Positions 47,456-57,567 of a stretch of 64,000 bases of DNA are shown here, piece by piece (the stretch's first letter is position 1; each line of letters begins with the position of its first letter). The position numbers were made by a program, and so were the translations under genes. Where the stretch lies: contig NZ_BJKL01000005.1 in the NCBI RefSeq assembly GCF_006538345.1, positions 62,001-126,000 of the forward strand. The letters run 5' to 3'. A model generated the notes under the pieces. The model was not told the origin of the DNA and ran no database searches. It saw only the letters and a list, made by a program, of their open reading frames with translations. This stretch comes from Alteromonas sp. KUL49 (GTDB lineage: Bacteria > Pseudomonadota > Gammaproteobacteria > Enterobacterales > Alteromonadaceae).

Positions 47456-50400
47456 ATGACGTCCGTATTTAAGTCTGTTTTAGTGGCAACTATGCTGTGC
47501 AGTTCGCTCTCCATGGCATCAACATGGGTTCCGGTAGGCAACGGCGACCTGACTATCTTTGTTCCTCTTCCCGATATCAACGATTTAACGTCAAGCCCAT
47601 ACTCCACCGGTTCAACGGTTTCGATTAGCGTGGGCGACACTACCTCAAATCAGGCTTACTATTACCGCGCTTATAATGAGGATACAGGTAGCTTCAGTGG
47701 TTGGGCGTGCCAAACAGCGGATCTCGTTTCATCAAATGACAATCAAATCCTAATTTCAGACGTTTCATCAGGCACTTACAGGTATCAAGTCTCAGCTTGT
47801 ATGACTGGTAGCGGTTGTGATGTTTCAGGTTTTCAGAGCGGAGAACTCGCTTGCTCAGATCAAACTTATACATCAAACATTGAAGTGCTAGACCGATCTG
47901 GTACACGTACCCCGACAGTTTCTGATAGCACTCGGGAATTTGTTGGAGCTACTGGCGGGCAATTTAGGGTGTCTGAGTCTGGTGCCGCCACTTATTCTGT
48001 ACCAATCAGTATCCCCGCTGGTACTGCAGGTGTTCAGCCAGAGGTAAGTCTACAGTATAGCAGTCAGGGCGGAAGTGGCCTTGTTGGTCATGGTTGGTCA
48101 TTAGCTGCAAGTTCTTCTATTGCTCGATGCCCAAAAACCTTTATTCACGATGGCAAAATTAGCGGTGTTAACTATACCAACAGCGATAGACTTTGTTTAG
48201 ACGGCCAACGCCTTATTCTAAATGGAAGAGCAACTCTACAAACGCCGAGCGCAACAGGTGAGATCTATGAAGAAAAAACTGACGCTCAATACTGGAGCAC
48301 TTCAGCGGTTTATCATACTGAAGTCGACTCGCAGTTGTATGTACGACCAAATTACGTAGGGGGCCACTTAGTTGGCTTTACCGTTGAGAATAAGGCAGGT
48401 GAGATTCACTATTACGGGAAAACTAATCGAGAAACAGATTCTAACGATAAAGCGATTTCGGAAAAGTTACTCAAGTATTCCTTTAAGGTGAATGGCAGTG
48501 ACGATACAGGCGAGGATGCATTTCATGAGACTACCGAAGACTCTAACATAGCAAAGTTCTGGGCGTTAAAGGCTGTTAGAGACATCAGAGACAACTACAT
48601 ACTGTATCGTTACAATAATAATGAACCGCATGGAGAGCATAACCTATCTGAAATTGTCTATACTGGAAACACTGCGGTATCACCCGTACTATCTCCATAC
48701 GCTAGTATTCGTTTTGATTACGCACAAAATAAAAAGCCGCGTAGTGGTTGGACAGCCGGTTACCCGTGGCAAGCAACTAAACTACTGAAAAACATTACGG
48801 TTAGTATTGACGGAGAACAGCACCGTAAATACACATTGGGATATTTTGAGTCCAATTTTCATGAAGAACGCAACTATCTAGAAACTATAACCGAGTGTGT
48901 TGAAGACAATGAAAGCAACGATTGTCTACGACCGCTTACATTCCATTGGGACAAACGTGCGCCGGTAACCTCAAGTTCTACAACGCTTTCATATGAAGAT
49001 GAAGATGGTGATGAAATAGATTACGAGGTAGTTAATACCGATCCATTTAAGCCTTTTAGAACATCGTTTAATAGTCTTGGTAGCCACAATGACCCAGGTA
49101 CGTCTCAAATATTCGACATCAATGGTGACGGATTTGCTGATGCAATATATACAGAGAACAGTGCTTGGAAGGTCAAACTTGGGCCAAATTTCAGCGGAAG
49201 TGCGACTACATTAGGATCGGGGCATACTGATAATGCCGAATATTCACTTGTATTCGATTACAACGGTGATGGTGTACAAGACCTTCTTGTGGCTCAGAAT
49301 ACGTCGAGTAATTGGCATATTTTGAGTTATGGGTTCGAGCGCCAAGTCACAGTTCGAAACTGTGTTAGTCGCGGTGAGTGTTACGACTTTCCAAAAACAA
49401 TAAAGACTATCGATACCGGAATTAAAGCAACTGGGCTAGAGGGTAAAACACAATTACTCGACGTAGACGGTGATGCTCTTGTTGACCTTGTCATAGTTGA
49501 GGGTGGAGATCTCAAATACTTCCGAAACAATGGCGACGGCTCTTTTAACGCAAGTAAAGTAATAGCCGATATTTCACAAGATTCATCGTTATCGTCCGCT
49601 TCCGGCCTAGTTCCTGACCTTGGTATAGGGCGACTGTTCCGCTCCACTGCAAATCTCAAGAATGCCGCTTCATTTGACGTTAATGGTGATGGTCGATCTG
49701 ATTTAATCTTCAAAATTATCGAGAATAATTCACATTGCTTGTACAGAGGAGTAAGAATTCATGTCTCAGGGCGAATCGAGTGTGAACGAGATATTCTCGG
49801 AGAGTGGGTTGAAGGTGAGACCCACTTTTGGAAACTATATGTCTCTACTGGAGAAGACAGCTTAACGGAGCTTCAAACACTTAAAACTCTCAGCTCAACA
49901 GGCCCCGGTGGAGTGACCTACACCTTTGATTTGAAGATTGTTGACCTAAATGGCGATGGGTTAAGCGATATTATCTATCCTACTAATAACGGCTGGGCTT
50001 ACCGTTTATCAGATGGTACGCAGCTGATGGCTGTGAAAATGGTTGAGCGCTTAACTAACAGTGGAGGCGTAGCTAACCTAAGTGTAGGCGATTACGATGA
50101 AGACTACGCCGTATTCCTTGATGTAAATAGTGATGGGCGAACCGACCTACTTATTCCAAATAGTAACGGCTCGGCTTGGCTGAGCTACTTTTCCCTTGGC
50201 TTTGTGGATAATGCGTCCGAGCTTATATTTCAACAGCGCGGAAGTTATAGCTTTAATCGAGAGAAGCATCGCCGTTTTGCCGACGTTAATGGTGACGGGA
50301 AGCTCGACTATCTAGAGTATCACAGTAATTGGCGTCTCTTCGCTGGTGGCGGCATTGTTAATGATGCGGAAGATGTTATCAGCAAAATCACTAATGGTTT

Positions 50401-53400
50401 TGGTTTAGAAACCCGTGTCAACTACACCAACATTACCAACACATTTACCTATACACAGCAAGACTCCAGCTTTCGCTATGACGAGAACGGCGATGAGATT
50501 CCAGATTTGTTTTCACCTAAAAGCGCATATTTCGTTGTAAGTGAAGCCACATCTGATACCTCTCCCAGCACTACAGGCAGTGTCAATAATACCAATACTG
50601 TTCGCTACCAGTACGGCGGATTGCTACTCAACAAAAAAGGTCGAGGTATGCTTGGGTTCGAGGTGGTTAGAAGCCTTGATATGCAATCTTGTGTGACTCA
50701 AGTCCAAATCATCCTGAACGGTACGTCAGAACCCGGCGTTACAACATATCCCGATGATTGTATAACCACCGAAACGCGTTACTCCCAAGAATTCCCATTT
50801 ATTGGTATGCCGTTAGAAACCATACAGTCTATTGGCGAAGGCGGTAATTTAATCAGTTATTCTGAGAATACGCTGGCCAATTTAACCACGGTTGACAAAG
50901 GGTTCTTCCCCTACATAGAGAGCTCTATCGAAGAATCATATTCCATCAATGACAGTGTTACGTCTACGTTGAGGTATGGACGAGTTGTGTCTGAATTTGA
51001 ATACGACACGTATGGCAACCAAACCTACTCGCGGATTGAGATGCAGCATGCGTCAAATCCCGATACGCAATTTTCATATACTGAAGCAACCAGTGAGTAT
51101 GGTAATTCCGTCCGTTATAAAAGACTCGGCCGCTTGATGAAAACAACTGTGGTAAAGGACTACCGTTATAACAGCTATGAGCCAGCGCAGACCTCGCTAA
51201 CTAGTACATTCACGTATTACAACGACCTACTGCTAAAAACGTCAAATGATGGATTACTCACTACAACTTATGGTTATGATAAATTTGGCAACAAAGAGTC
51301 AGTTCAGGTAGTTGGCCATGTTGATGCAAATAACTCTGTCTCTCAGACTAGAACTCAATTTTCTTCTTTTGAAGATTCGAGAGGTCGATATGTTGAGTCT
51401 ACAACCAATGCACTTGGGCATACAGCGACATCCATAACTATCGGTATGAACGGTTCAGATGCCGGCCGAGTCCGCGAGATATCATCAACAGATTCAAATG
51501 GAATTACCACCCATGTGTATTTTGATAAATTTGGTACCAAAACACGTCAAACAGTGACCGGCGCTGATGAAGACGATCCAACACTAGAAACGTATACGTA
51601 CCACAGTTATTGTAGCTCTGTATCTTGCCCAAATAGCAATGCGTATTATCGCACCATTGAAGTGTCTTCCGGGGCCCCTGAAAAACAAGTATTGTTTGAT
51701 GCTTGGGGGCGCGAAGTTTCGACTCGTGTACAAAATCACTCGGGAAATTGGACGGTCACGCTAAAAACGTATGATAGCAACGGACGGGTCAAGTTCTCTT
51801 ACGAGCCCATCAATGTCAGCAGTGAAGCAAATAGTGATACCTATTCAACGTATTATACATCGATGACATACGACCGAATGGGGCGAGTTCAGAAACAGAC
51901 CAATCCCAATGGAAGCTTCACTAACTACAACTACTGGCAAAGCACTAATCATCAGGGTATTGATAAACACGACCAAGATGGTGTGGGTTTGGTGGAGTAC
52001 ATCAATTGGACGGGTAAGCCGTATCGAATTCTCGACCGTAAAAATACAGTAACACTGGCAAGACTAGACTATCAATATACGGTTGGTCTGAATCTATGGA
52101 AGGCTAATGTTTATGAAGATTCGTCAAGTTATTCACATACTCAAGTAGTAAATACCTTTGATAAATACGGCAGAAAAGTAAAAACTGACGATGAAAACAA
52201 AGGTATTTGGACTTACGACTACAACGACTTTGGTGAGCTGGTATCGCAAACCAACAGCAGTGGTCAAACTACAACCTTTACCTATGATAATGCGGGCCGA
52301 AAACTAACTAGAAAGGATGATGACGGCTTTACGCTGTGGACGTATAACGACAGCCAAGCATATGCCGACGGAAAGCTTACCGCGGTAGCTCTTTACGAAG
52401 GTAAGTCGAGTGCTTCAGGAACACCAAACTATTCAGAAAGTTATACGTTTACAAGCTTTGGTAAAGTAGAGTCACAAACCTACATAGCAGACGGCGAAGT
52501 GTTCGAATCTCGATTCAGCTACGATGAATTTAATCGCTTGCGCTTTACCACTTACCCAGCAAATGGATTCACCGTTAAAAATACCTACACGTCACTCGGG
52601 TTCCCAGATTCAGTAGTTAACGCTACCTCTGGGCATCGCGACGAAGGAAAGGTGTATCAGCACGTCGATAGCATTAATGCCCGTGGTCAAGTCACGAGTG
52701 TGTCTTATGGCAATGGCGTTACTCAAGTAAAAGATTTCTATGATAATACTGGCTGGTTAAAGTTCATTGGTGTTTCTGATGGTTCCAGTAATGTAGTAAG
52801 AAGCCAGAATTATACCTATTACACTAATGGTAATATAAATACGCGCAGCAATACTTACAGTGCTACTAGCAGTGCTCAAAACTCATTAGAAACGTTCACT
52901 TACGACGATATGAATCGCTTGGATGGCAGAACTCATAATATCGGCGGCTCAAACATACAAGAGAGTTATACATACGACAGATTGGGCAATATCGAAACCA
53001 ACAATGGGCTTAATTACACTTACGACAATAATGTAGCCAATGAACTTAAAAGTGTGAGTGGAAATGGCTTGTCTTACAGTTTCTCTTACGATAATCGTGG
53101 TAACGTTGAAAGTGACGGCTCTAGAACGTTTACATATTCTAGTTTCGATTTACCTACGCAAATTAAAAAGGGCAGTACAACCGTAAACTTCAAGTACGGT
53201 ACAGCGCGTCAACTCTATCGCCAAACCTTAGTCACCAGTGATGGTATTACCGATAAACTCTTTATTGGTGGTACGTACGAGCGAGCGTCACTTCCTTCTG
53301 GTGTTACAGAGCATAAGTACACAGTTGGTGGGATCATAGTTACTGACCGTAGCAATAACGATAACGAAACCCTGTATACCCATAAAGACCATCTTGGCTC

Positions 53401-53782
53401 TACGGTATCTATTACCAACAGCGCTGGTAAAGTTCAGCAACATTTCATGTATGACCCTTGGGGTAAACAAACGGTATTCAACGATACCTATAGTCTTTTG
53501 GCGTATACCTCACCTGGTGATAGTTACGGATATACTGGTCATAAGATGCTCAATGAGTTGGGTATTATTCATATGAACGGTAGGATCTACGATCCAACCC
53601 TTGGCCGATTCCTTCAGGCTGATCCACATATTCAAGCGCCTAAGAATTCACAAAACTATAATCGTTATAGTTATGTGTTGAATAATCCGATGAGTTATAC
53701 CGATCCTAGTGGTTTTTCTTTAAGAAGTTGTGGAGTGGTATCAAGTCCATACTTCAAGCAGTCGCTAGAATTCCAATTTTGA
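47456..53782 (+). CDS. SpvB/TcdB-like RHS repeat protein (frameshifted at 3' end)
   Basis: This 2108-residue secreted protein has a signal peptide (VLVATMLCSSLSMAS). An SpvB-type domain follows near 165-230 (YSVPISIPAGTAGVQPEVSL, GHGWSL). About seven FG-GAP/VCBS-type repeats with DxNGDG motifs span about 550-950. A TcdB-like segment (ISKITNGFGLETRVNY) is next, then YD/RHS repeats (TFTYDNAGRKLTRK), and the RHS core KDHLGSTVSI ... GRFLQADP ... NNPMSYTDPSGF near 1975-2080. Such proteins form a cage around a C-terminal toxin. Just after DPSGF the frame is lost at the five-T run 53713-53717; adding one T joins it to the toxin at 53728 (2424 residues in all). AAGGGA precedes the ATG. Confidence 0.92.
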   Translation: MTSVFKSVLVATMLCSSLSMASTWVPVGNGDLTIFVPLPDINDLTSSPYSTGSTVSISVGDTTSNQAYYYRAYNEDTGSFSGWACQTADLVSSNDNQILISDVSSGTYRYQVSACMTGSGCDVSGFQSGELACSDQTYTSNIEVLDRSGTRTPTVSDSTREFVGATGGQFRVSESGAATYSVPISIPAGTAGVQPEVSLQYSSQGGSGLVGHGWSLAASSSIARCPKTFIHDGKISGVNYTNSDRLCLDGQRLILNGRATLQTPSATGEIYEEKTDAQYWSTSAVYHTEVDSQLYVRPNYVGGHLVGFTVENKAGEIHYYGKTNRETDSNDKAISEKLLKYSFKVNGSDDTGEDAFHETTEDSNIAKFWALKAVRDIRDNYILYRYNNNEPHGEHNLSEIVYTGNTAVSPVLSPYASIRFDYAQNKKPRSGWTAGYPWQATKLLKNITVSIDGEQHRKYTLGYFESNFHEERNYLETITECVEDNESNDCLRPLTFHWDKRAPVTSSSTTLSYEDEDGDEIDYEVVNTDPFKPFRTSFNSLGSHNDPGTSQIFDINGDGFADAIYTENSAWKVKLGPNFSGSATTLGSGHTDNAEYSLVFDYNGDGVQDLLVAQNTSSNWHILSYGFERQVTVRNCVSRGECYDFPKTIKTIDTGIKATGLEGKTQLLDVDGDALVDLVIVEGGDLKYFRNNGDGSFNASKVIADISQDSSLSSASGLVPDLGIGRLFRSTANLKNAASFDVNGDGRSDLIFKIIENNSHCLYRGVRIHVSGRIECERDILGEWVEGETHFWKLYVSTGEDSLTELQTLKTLSSTGPGGVTYTFDLKIVDLNGDGLSDIIYPTNNGWAYRLSDGTQLMAVKMVERLTNSGGVANLSVGDYDEDYAVFLDVNSDGRTDLLIPNSNGSAWLSYFSLGFVDNASELIFQQRGSYSFNREKHRRFADVNGDGKLDYLEYHSNWRLFAGGGIVNDAEDVISKITNGFGLETRVNYTNITNTFTYTQQDSSFRYDENGDEIPDLFSPKSAYFVVSEATSDTSPSTTGSVNNTNTVRYQYGGLLLNKKGRGMLGFEVVRSLDMQSCVTQVQIILNGTSEPGVTTYPDDCITTETRYSQEFPFIGMPLETIQSIGEGGNLISYSENTLANLTTVDKGFFPYIESSIEESYSINDSVTSTLRYGRVVSEFEYDTYGNQTYSRIEMQHASNPDTQFSYTEATSEYGNSVRYKRLGRLMKTTVVKDYRYNSYEPAQTSLTSTFTYYNDLLLKTSNDGLLTTTYGYDKFGNKESVQVVGHVDANNSVSQTRTQFSSFEDSRGRYVESTTNALGHTATSITIGMNGSDAGRVREISSTDSNGITTHVYFDKFGTKTRQTVTGADEDDPTLETYTYHSYCSSVSCPNSNAYYRTIEVSSGAPEKQVLFDAWGREVSTRVQNHSGNWTVTLKTYDSNGRVKFSYEPINVSSEANSDTYSTYYTSMTYDRMGRVQKQTNPNGSFTNYNYWQSTNHQGIDKHDQDGVGLVEYINWTGKPYRILDRKNTVTLARLDYQYTVGLNLWKANVYEDSSSYSHTQVVNTFDKYGRKVKTDDENKGIWTYDYNDFGELVSQTNSSGQTTTFTYDNAGRKLTRKDDDGFTLWTYNDSQAYADGKLTAVALYEGKSSASGTPNYSESYTFTSFGKVESQTYIADGEVFESRFSYDEFNRLRFTTYPANGFTVKNTYTSLGFPDSVVNATSGHRDEGKVYQHVDSINARGQVTSVSYGNGVTQVKDFYDNTGWLKFIGVSDGSSNVVRSQNYTYYTNGNINTRSNTYSATSSAQNSLETFTYDDMNRLDGRTHNIGGSNIQESYTYDRLGNIETNNGLNYTYDNNVANELKSVSGNGLSYSFSYDNRGNVESDGSRTFTYSSFDLPTQIKKGSTTVNFKYGTARQLYRQTLVTSDGITDKLFIGGTYERASLPSGVTEHKYTVGGIIVTDRSNNDNETLYTHKDHLGSTVSITNSAGKVQQHFMYDPWGKQTVFNDTYSLLAYTSPGDSYGYTGHKMLNELGIIHMNGRIYDPTLGRFLQADPHIQAPKNSQNYNRYSYVLNNPMSYTDPSGFSLRSCGVVSSPYFKQSLEFQF

Positions 53783-54729
53783 ATGCTGTATTACAGTTTG
53801 CAGCTTGCTCAACAGGGCTTCCTGGTTGTGCGCTTTACGCCGCACTAAGTAGTTATGCTGTAACGGGGAGTCTCAAAGCCGCAGTTGTTTCTGGAATAAC
53901 TGCTGGAGCCGGAGGAGGAGGGTTCTTCCAGGCGGCTTTAGTCGGAGGGTTAGCATCAAAGGCTACGGGCGGCAACTTTGGTCATGGATTCTGGAGTGCG
54001 GGTATTGGCAATTTAGTTGGTGGAAAAATTAAAACCGGAAACGCGTATTTGAATGTCGCGATATCGGCGATTATTGGAGGTACTGTTTCAAAATTGACTG
54101 GAGGCAAATTTGCACATGGTGCGCAGACTTGGGCATTTAGTTCTGTAATGGCGCAGTATTGGGGTAGTGAAACAAGAGTCCAATATGATGAGCGTAGAAG
54201 TAGCACTGAAGATGTGCAATTAACAGCAAGACAACTAGACGAATTCACATCTTTGTTACAAGAAGGGAAGGAAATGATTGCTCAATTTAGAGAAGATTTA
54301 TCAACTCAGTCTGGTAATTATGATGAAATAAGACGGCATTATGGTTTTACTAGCGATATTCAGTTTTCTGAAACAAGGGAGTTCTTAATAGATAGGGCTA
54401 CCGCAGCTATGGACTCAATAGACTTTTATATGGAAAACACCCATTTGCTTGTTAATATTACTGGGGCTAATGGGGTGTTCATTGCTAATGAGGCTAAAGT
54501 TGGTTTAAACTTTGGCCGAATTGGTTATTCAAGAGTTGGTACTACGATTCATGAGATCGGACACAGTGTAGGTATGGTTCATCCCAAGGGAACTAAACAG
54601 TCTATTAGTGACATTAGAGAACTATCGACTAATGCATTGTACACTAATTATGGTCGGAGGAATGACCTACATATATCTTTGCAGAACAACGCATATGCGT
54701 TTCAGTATGCTGTAACGGGACAGTTTTGA
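53728..54729 (+). pseudogene. Displaced RHS C-terminal toxin half, metzincin motif
   Basis: This reading is the natural continuation of the RHS protein in another frame: a linker begins KKLWSGIKSILQ, then a Gly/Ala-rich pretoxin region (GGTVSKLTGGKFAHGAQTW), then a toxin domain of about 180 residues. The toxin has HEIGHSVGMVH, the HExxHxxGxxH zinc site of metzincin metallopeptidases, near residue 2366 of the rejoined protein. No independent ribosome site explains the ATG-less start at 53728, so as it stands the toxin would not be made. It overlaps the next gene by 4 bases. Confidence 0.85.
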
Positions 54730-55234
54730 TGAGAATCTCAGTCTTTTTATTGGTGATTGTTTGGAGCAATTTTTCTTCATCTAATGAGTTGTCAAGTGTT
54801 TTAGATACTTTTGTCCATGCAAAGTGTAACTCGGAAACTGTCGATATCGTTCTAGTTTTGACGAATAATACTCCTTATGAGCTTAAAATTTTAGCAAACC
54901 ATCAGATAAATGATCGCTATCTATACCCCGATATATTTTCAATCTACGATGCTAAGAGGTTGACTGACTATATTGTGAACGAAGGTAAAGCTTCAGGGGT
55001 ACTGCTAGTAGGTGATTTTAGGAGTTCAGTGGATATCGAACCTAAAGAGTTTTTTATAAAACCTTTTGAAAAAAACACTGGTCATACAAAGGATTAGAGA
55101 AGTTTTATGAGTTAAATGACAGCCTTGATTATATGTTCAAAATCGGTGGGGTTGGGTTTAAAGTAGAATATATGAATGGAGATAGCGAATATGCGATTCT
55201 TAACTCGAAATTTTCACTGCTACCAAAATGCTAG
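54726..55234 (+). pseudogene. Candidate secreted immunity protein, frameshifted at A7
   Basis: The gene starts with ATGATG overlapping the toxin stop, as immunity genes often do. The reading has a signal peptide (ISVFLLVIVWSNFSSSNE) and a strand-rich body (VDIVLVLTNNTPYELKILAN). The frame stops at 55095-55097, but adding one A to the seven-A run 55069-55075 continues it (FEKKHWSYKGLEKFYELN) to 55234, giving 169 residues. A periplasmic inhibitor of the neighbouring metzincin toxin is the likely role. The Ig-like strand pattern resembles protease inhibitors only loosely. Confidence 0.65.
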
Positions 55235-55244
55235 GAAATTACTA

Positions 55245-55560
55245 AGACATCCACAGTAACTCTGTTGCAAGTTTGCTTATTCCGAAAATAAGTTACCGAA
55301 CTAACTGGACATCCACCGTAATTTGAAACCAAACGCGCTCCGGAACTAATTGGACATCCACCTTAATCTATTGAGTAGGTTAGTGAGTTAAGTGGGAGTT
55401 AATGATTCCGAGGACTGAGATTGAGTTTCGTGGACACCCATCGTAATTTGAAACCAAACCCGCTCCGGCGGGATTGGAAGAGTTACATGGACACCCACCT
55501 TTAACTAACCGGACACCCATCATAATTTGAGACCAGGGAGTTATATGGACACCCACCTAA
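55245..55560. repeat. Cluster of short GGACAYCCAYC-type tags
   Basis: At least six degenerate copies of GGACA(T/C)CCA(C/T)C, often followed by TAATTTGA or TTAA, occur near 55306, 55351, 55431, 55488, 55510 and 55546, with a weaker one at 55245. Two are followed by the longer shared segment AATTTGAAACCAAAC. The same tag begins the transposase-linked repeats at 57295 and 58102. The 292-base stretch 55235-55526 between genes consists essentially of these. Confidence 0.7.
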
Positions 55561-55736
55561 ACTCAATTATGAATGACCCGAGGTACATGGGAACTTACAA
55601 CAATATTAATCCAGCGACCAAGCCTCATATGTTGGACTTTTTAGGTTGGTATGTTTATGCAGCAAAAGGGATTGGCCACATTGCTGTAGACGTTGTTCCG
55701 AACTTGATTGGTAGCAATGTGAGAAGGAAACATTAG
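55545..55736 (+). CDS. Short protein, possible orphan toxin tail
   Basis: A 63-residue reading whose first codons (MDTHLN) come from a copy of the repeated tag; an internal ATG at 55569 starts the unique part (MNDPRYMGTYNNINPATK). It has no signal peptide or known motif. Its stop shares one base with the lipoprotein start, the usual toxin/immunity spacing, so it may be the remnant of an RHS-type C terminus that recombined in. Weakly supported. Confidence 0.4.
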   Translation: MDTHLNSIMNDPRYMGTYNNINPATKPHMLDFLGWYVYAAKGIGHIAVDVVPNLIGSNVRRKH

Positions 55737-56275
55737 TGTGCGCAATTAGAAAGTTAAGATCCGTTTATGTTTGTTTTGTAGTAATTGTTTTAGGAATCTC
55801 TGGTTGTGAGACGGAACGTCGAGTAAATTATGAACATGAACAATCCGCTGAGTTTTACAATAACCGTGATATCGAATCTTTTGTGTTTGATGACTTTAGG
55901 GATAACGACATTTTATTCGTAGTTGACATAAAGAAAAATTCACACACAAGCTATATTTTTTGGCTTAGTTTGTATTCTAAAAAAGCTGAAAAGCATATTC
56001 AGATCGAGAGTGCAGTCCTAAAGGGAGGGGACTGGAGTATAAGTGGGAGTTATTTTCAGCAGTTACATTTGGATAATTATCTGAGCGAATATACGCTATT
56101 CAGATTTGACAACGGATTTAAACTTTTTGAGGCGGATAGTGATACTCTGAAGTTGGTTGTAGATTCTGGAGAAGCGTTGTCACTAACGATAGTCTATGAT
56201 CTTGGCTTTGGGACTGTGAATAAAACTTTTGTACTGAAGCAGGTAGTAAAAAGATATGCAATATATCCGACCTAG
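55736..56275 (+). CDS. Lipoprotein, possible immunity protein
   Basis: A 179-residue protein with a lipoprotein signal peptide: basic MCAIRKLRSV, hydrophobic core, and the lipobox LGISGC (Cys at about 28). The mature part is acidic and strand-rich with no recognised motif. GTG start overlapping the previous stop. AT-rich codons differ from the flagellar genes and suggest acquisition by transfer. Context among RHS remnants suggests an immunity role. Confidence 0.6.
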   Translation: MCAIRKLRSVYVCFVVIVLGISGCETERRVNYEHEQSAEFYNNRDIESFVFDDFRDNDILFVVDIKKNSHTSYIFWLSLYSKKAEKHIQIESAVLKGGDWSISGSYFQQLHLDNYLSEYTLFRFDNGFKLFEADSDTLKLVVDSGEALSLTIVYDLGFGTVNKTFVLKQVVKRYAIYPT

Positions 56276-56370
56276 TCAGGAAGGTTAATTGGACATCAGT
56301 TAGTTAAGTGGACAGTCATAATAATAACCGATAGAACGTTAACCGTACTTAACGCAAGCTAGTATTAGTA

Positions 56371-56723
56371 ATGAATGACCAAAATTTAAAGAATGTTTCA
56401 GACGGCAGAGCTGTGGGTTTTTTCGCAGCAGTAGTATTTACATTTGGAGCATTGCCTTATGTAATAAATAGTGGCGATATTTTTTAATAGTACTCACATT
56501 ATTTTCGTTTTTATTGATAGATACAGATATAGCGAAAATCTGTATCAGGGTAGTTGATATTCGAAACAACACAATCATATGCTTTAGCTTGAGTTTAATT
56601 GCTGGCATCACAGCAGCTATTTTTAATGAATCGTTACTTATTTTGATATGTCTAGCGTTGTCGTCTTTCTGGTATGTTATTAACGTTAAGAGAGTTTTAG
56701 CTTGCTTAGATTTAGATAGTTAG
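56371..56723 (+). pseudogene. Small membrane protein, frameshifted at T6
   Basis: The first part reads MNDQNLKNVSDGRAVGFFAA onward for 38 codons and stops at TAA right after the six-T run 56480-56485. Adding one T continues it as GDIFLIVLTLFSFLLIDTDI to 56723, giving 117 residues with about four hydrophobic helices. No family recognised. It could be a membrane immunity protein from the same array. It may also be a sequencing error. Confidence 0.55.
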
Positions 56724-56755
56724 TTGGTTACATTTAAGCAACTAATAGAACTAGG

Positions 56756-56780
56756 TAGACACCCACCTTAACTGACCGAT
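56756..56780. repeat. Copy of transposase-associated end tag
   Basis: AGACACCCACCTTAACTGAC matches the left end of the repeats at 57295 and 58102 for about 22 bases, then diverges. It lies between two short genes of the array. Confidence 0.65.
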
Positions 56781-56890
56781 AGTTCTTATTATCAAAAGAT
56801 GGCTAATCGGAATTCTGCTAGCGTAGTCGTATTTGGTCGGGGGCGCACTGCAGGCTATGAGTGTTCTTATGCGCCCGAGGGCAATTGAGT

Positions 56891-57316
56891 GTGAATAATT
56901 TACTTGTTTTTCTTGCGACACTTCTTTTATTAAGCTCTTGCTCTGAGACTGAAGTATTAGACTATCCTCTCGATGTTAGATCGTTAACTGAGAATACGTC
57001 AGAACTGGACGGGAAATTGGTTAGAGTTGAAGGTGTATTGTCGATGGTACCGTCTTTGCGACTGTATCAGACTGAAGCTGATATGAAGGGATTTGTAGTA
57101 TCTAAGTCATTGCTAGTAATGTACGTGAGGACTGATATCGATATGTTTTTGCTGCCTTGCTTAAAAAAGAAGGTGGAAGTTAGTGGGAAATTAATCAAAA
57201 ACAGAGACGGAGTGTATGGAATCACAGTACCGTTGGAAATCGTAAGCGAAAACAATATATGCTTCAATGACGATAGTCAGTTAAAGGAAGTTAACATGGA
57301 CACCCACCTTAACTGA
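56891..57316 (+). CDS. OB-fold-like lipoprotein
   Basis: A 141-residue protein with signal peptide and lipobox LLLLSSC. The mature part has DGKLVRVEGVLSMVPSLRLY and KVEVSGKLIKNRDGVYGI, a strand pattern like small OB-fold periplasmic proteins. I chose the GTG at 56891, giving a good signal peptide with GAGGG upstream. Its last codons (NMDTHLN, stop) are read from an inserted copy of the end tag, so the original C terminus may have been lost. Function unknown; possibly an immunity protein. Confidence 0.55.
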   Translation: MNNLLVFLATLLLLSSCSETEVLDYPLDVRSLTENTSELDGKLVRVEGVLSMVPSLRLYQTEADMKGFVVSKSLLVMYVRTDIDMFLLPCLKKKVEVSGKLIKNRDGVYGITVPLEIVSENNICFNDDSQLKEVNMDTHLN

Positions 57317-57567
57317 CCGTCAGTACAATTACATTGGCGGTCAAAATTCTCGACACTAGTGGTCATTACTCTTTCAGGCATGACCACAATGCCCAAAGCC
57401 AGAAGCAGTCAAATCAGTTTGTCAGATACGCCTTATTATAACTGTGTATCGCGCTGTGTGCGTCGTGCATTTTTGTGTGGTGAAGATCGATTTACCAATA
57501 AAAGTTATGAACATCGTCGCCAGTGGGTAGAAGACAGAATTCACTACCTAAGGCAAGTATTTTGTAT
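57295..57567 (+). repeat. Direct repeat, copy 1 (transposon 5' end)
   Basis: These 273 bases recur at 58102-58374, 807 bases downstream, with four differences that I could count by eye. The unit begins with CATGGACACCCACC, includes the leader before the transposase start, and ends within codon 60 of the transposase. Confidence 0.9.

Noticed and set aside
55245..55560. CRISPR array
   Set aside because: The repeats are short, degenerate and irregularly spaced, with no uniform spacers and no cas genes; they match the transposase-associated tag instead.
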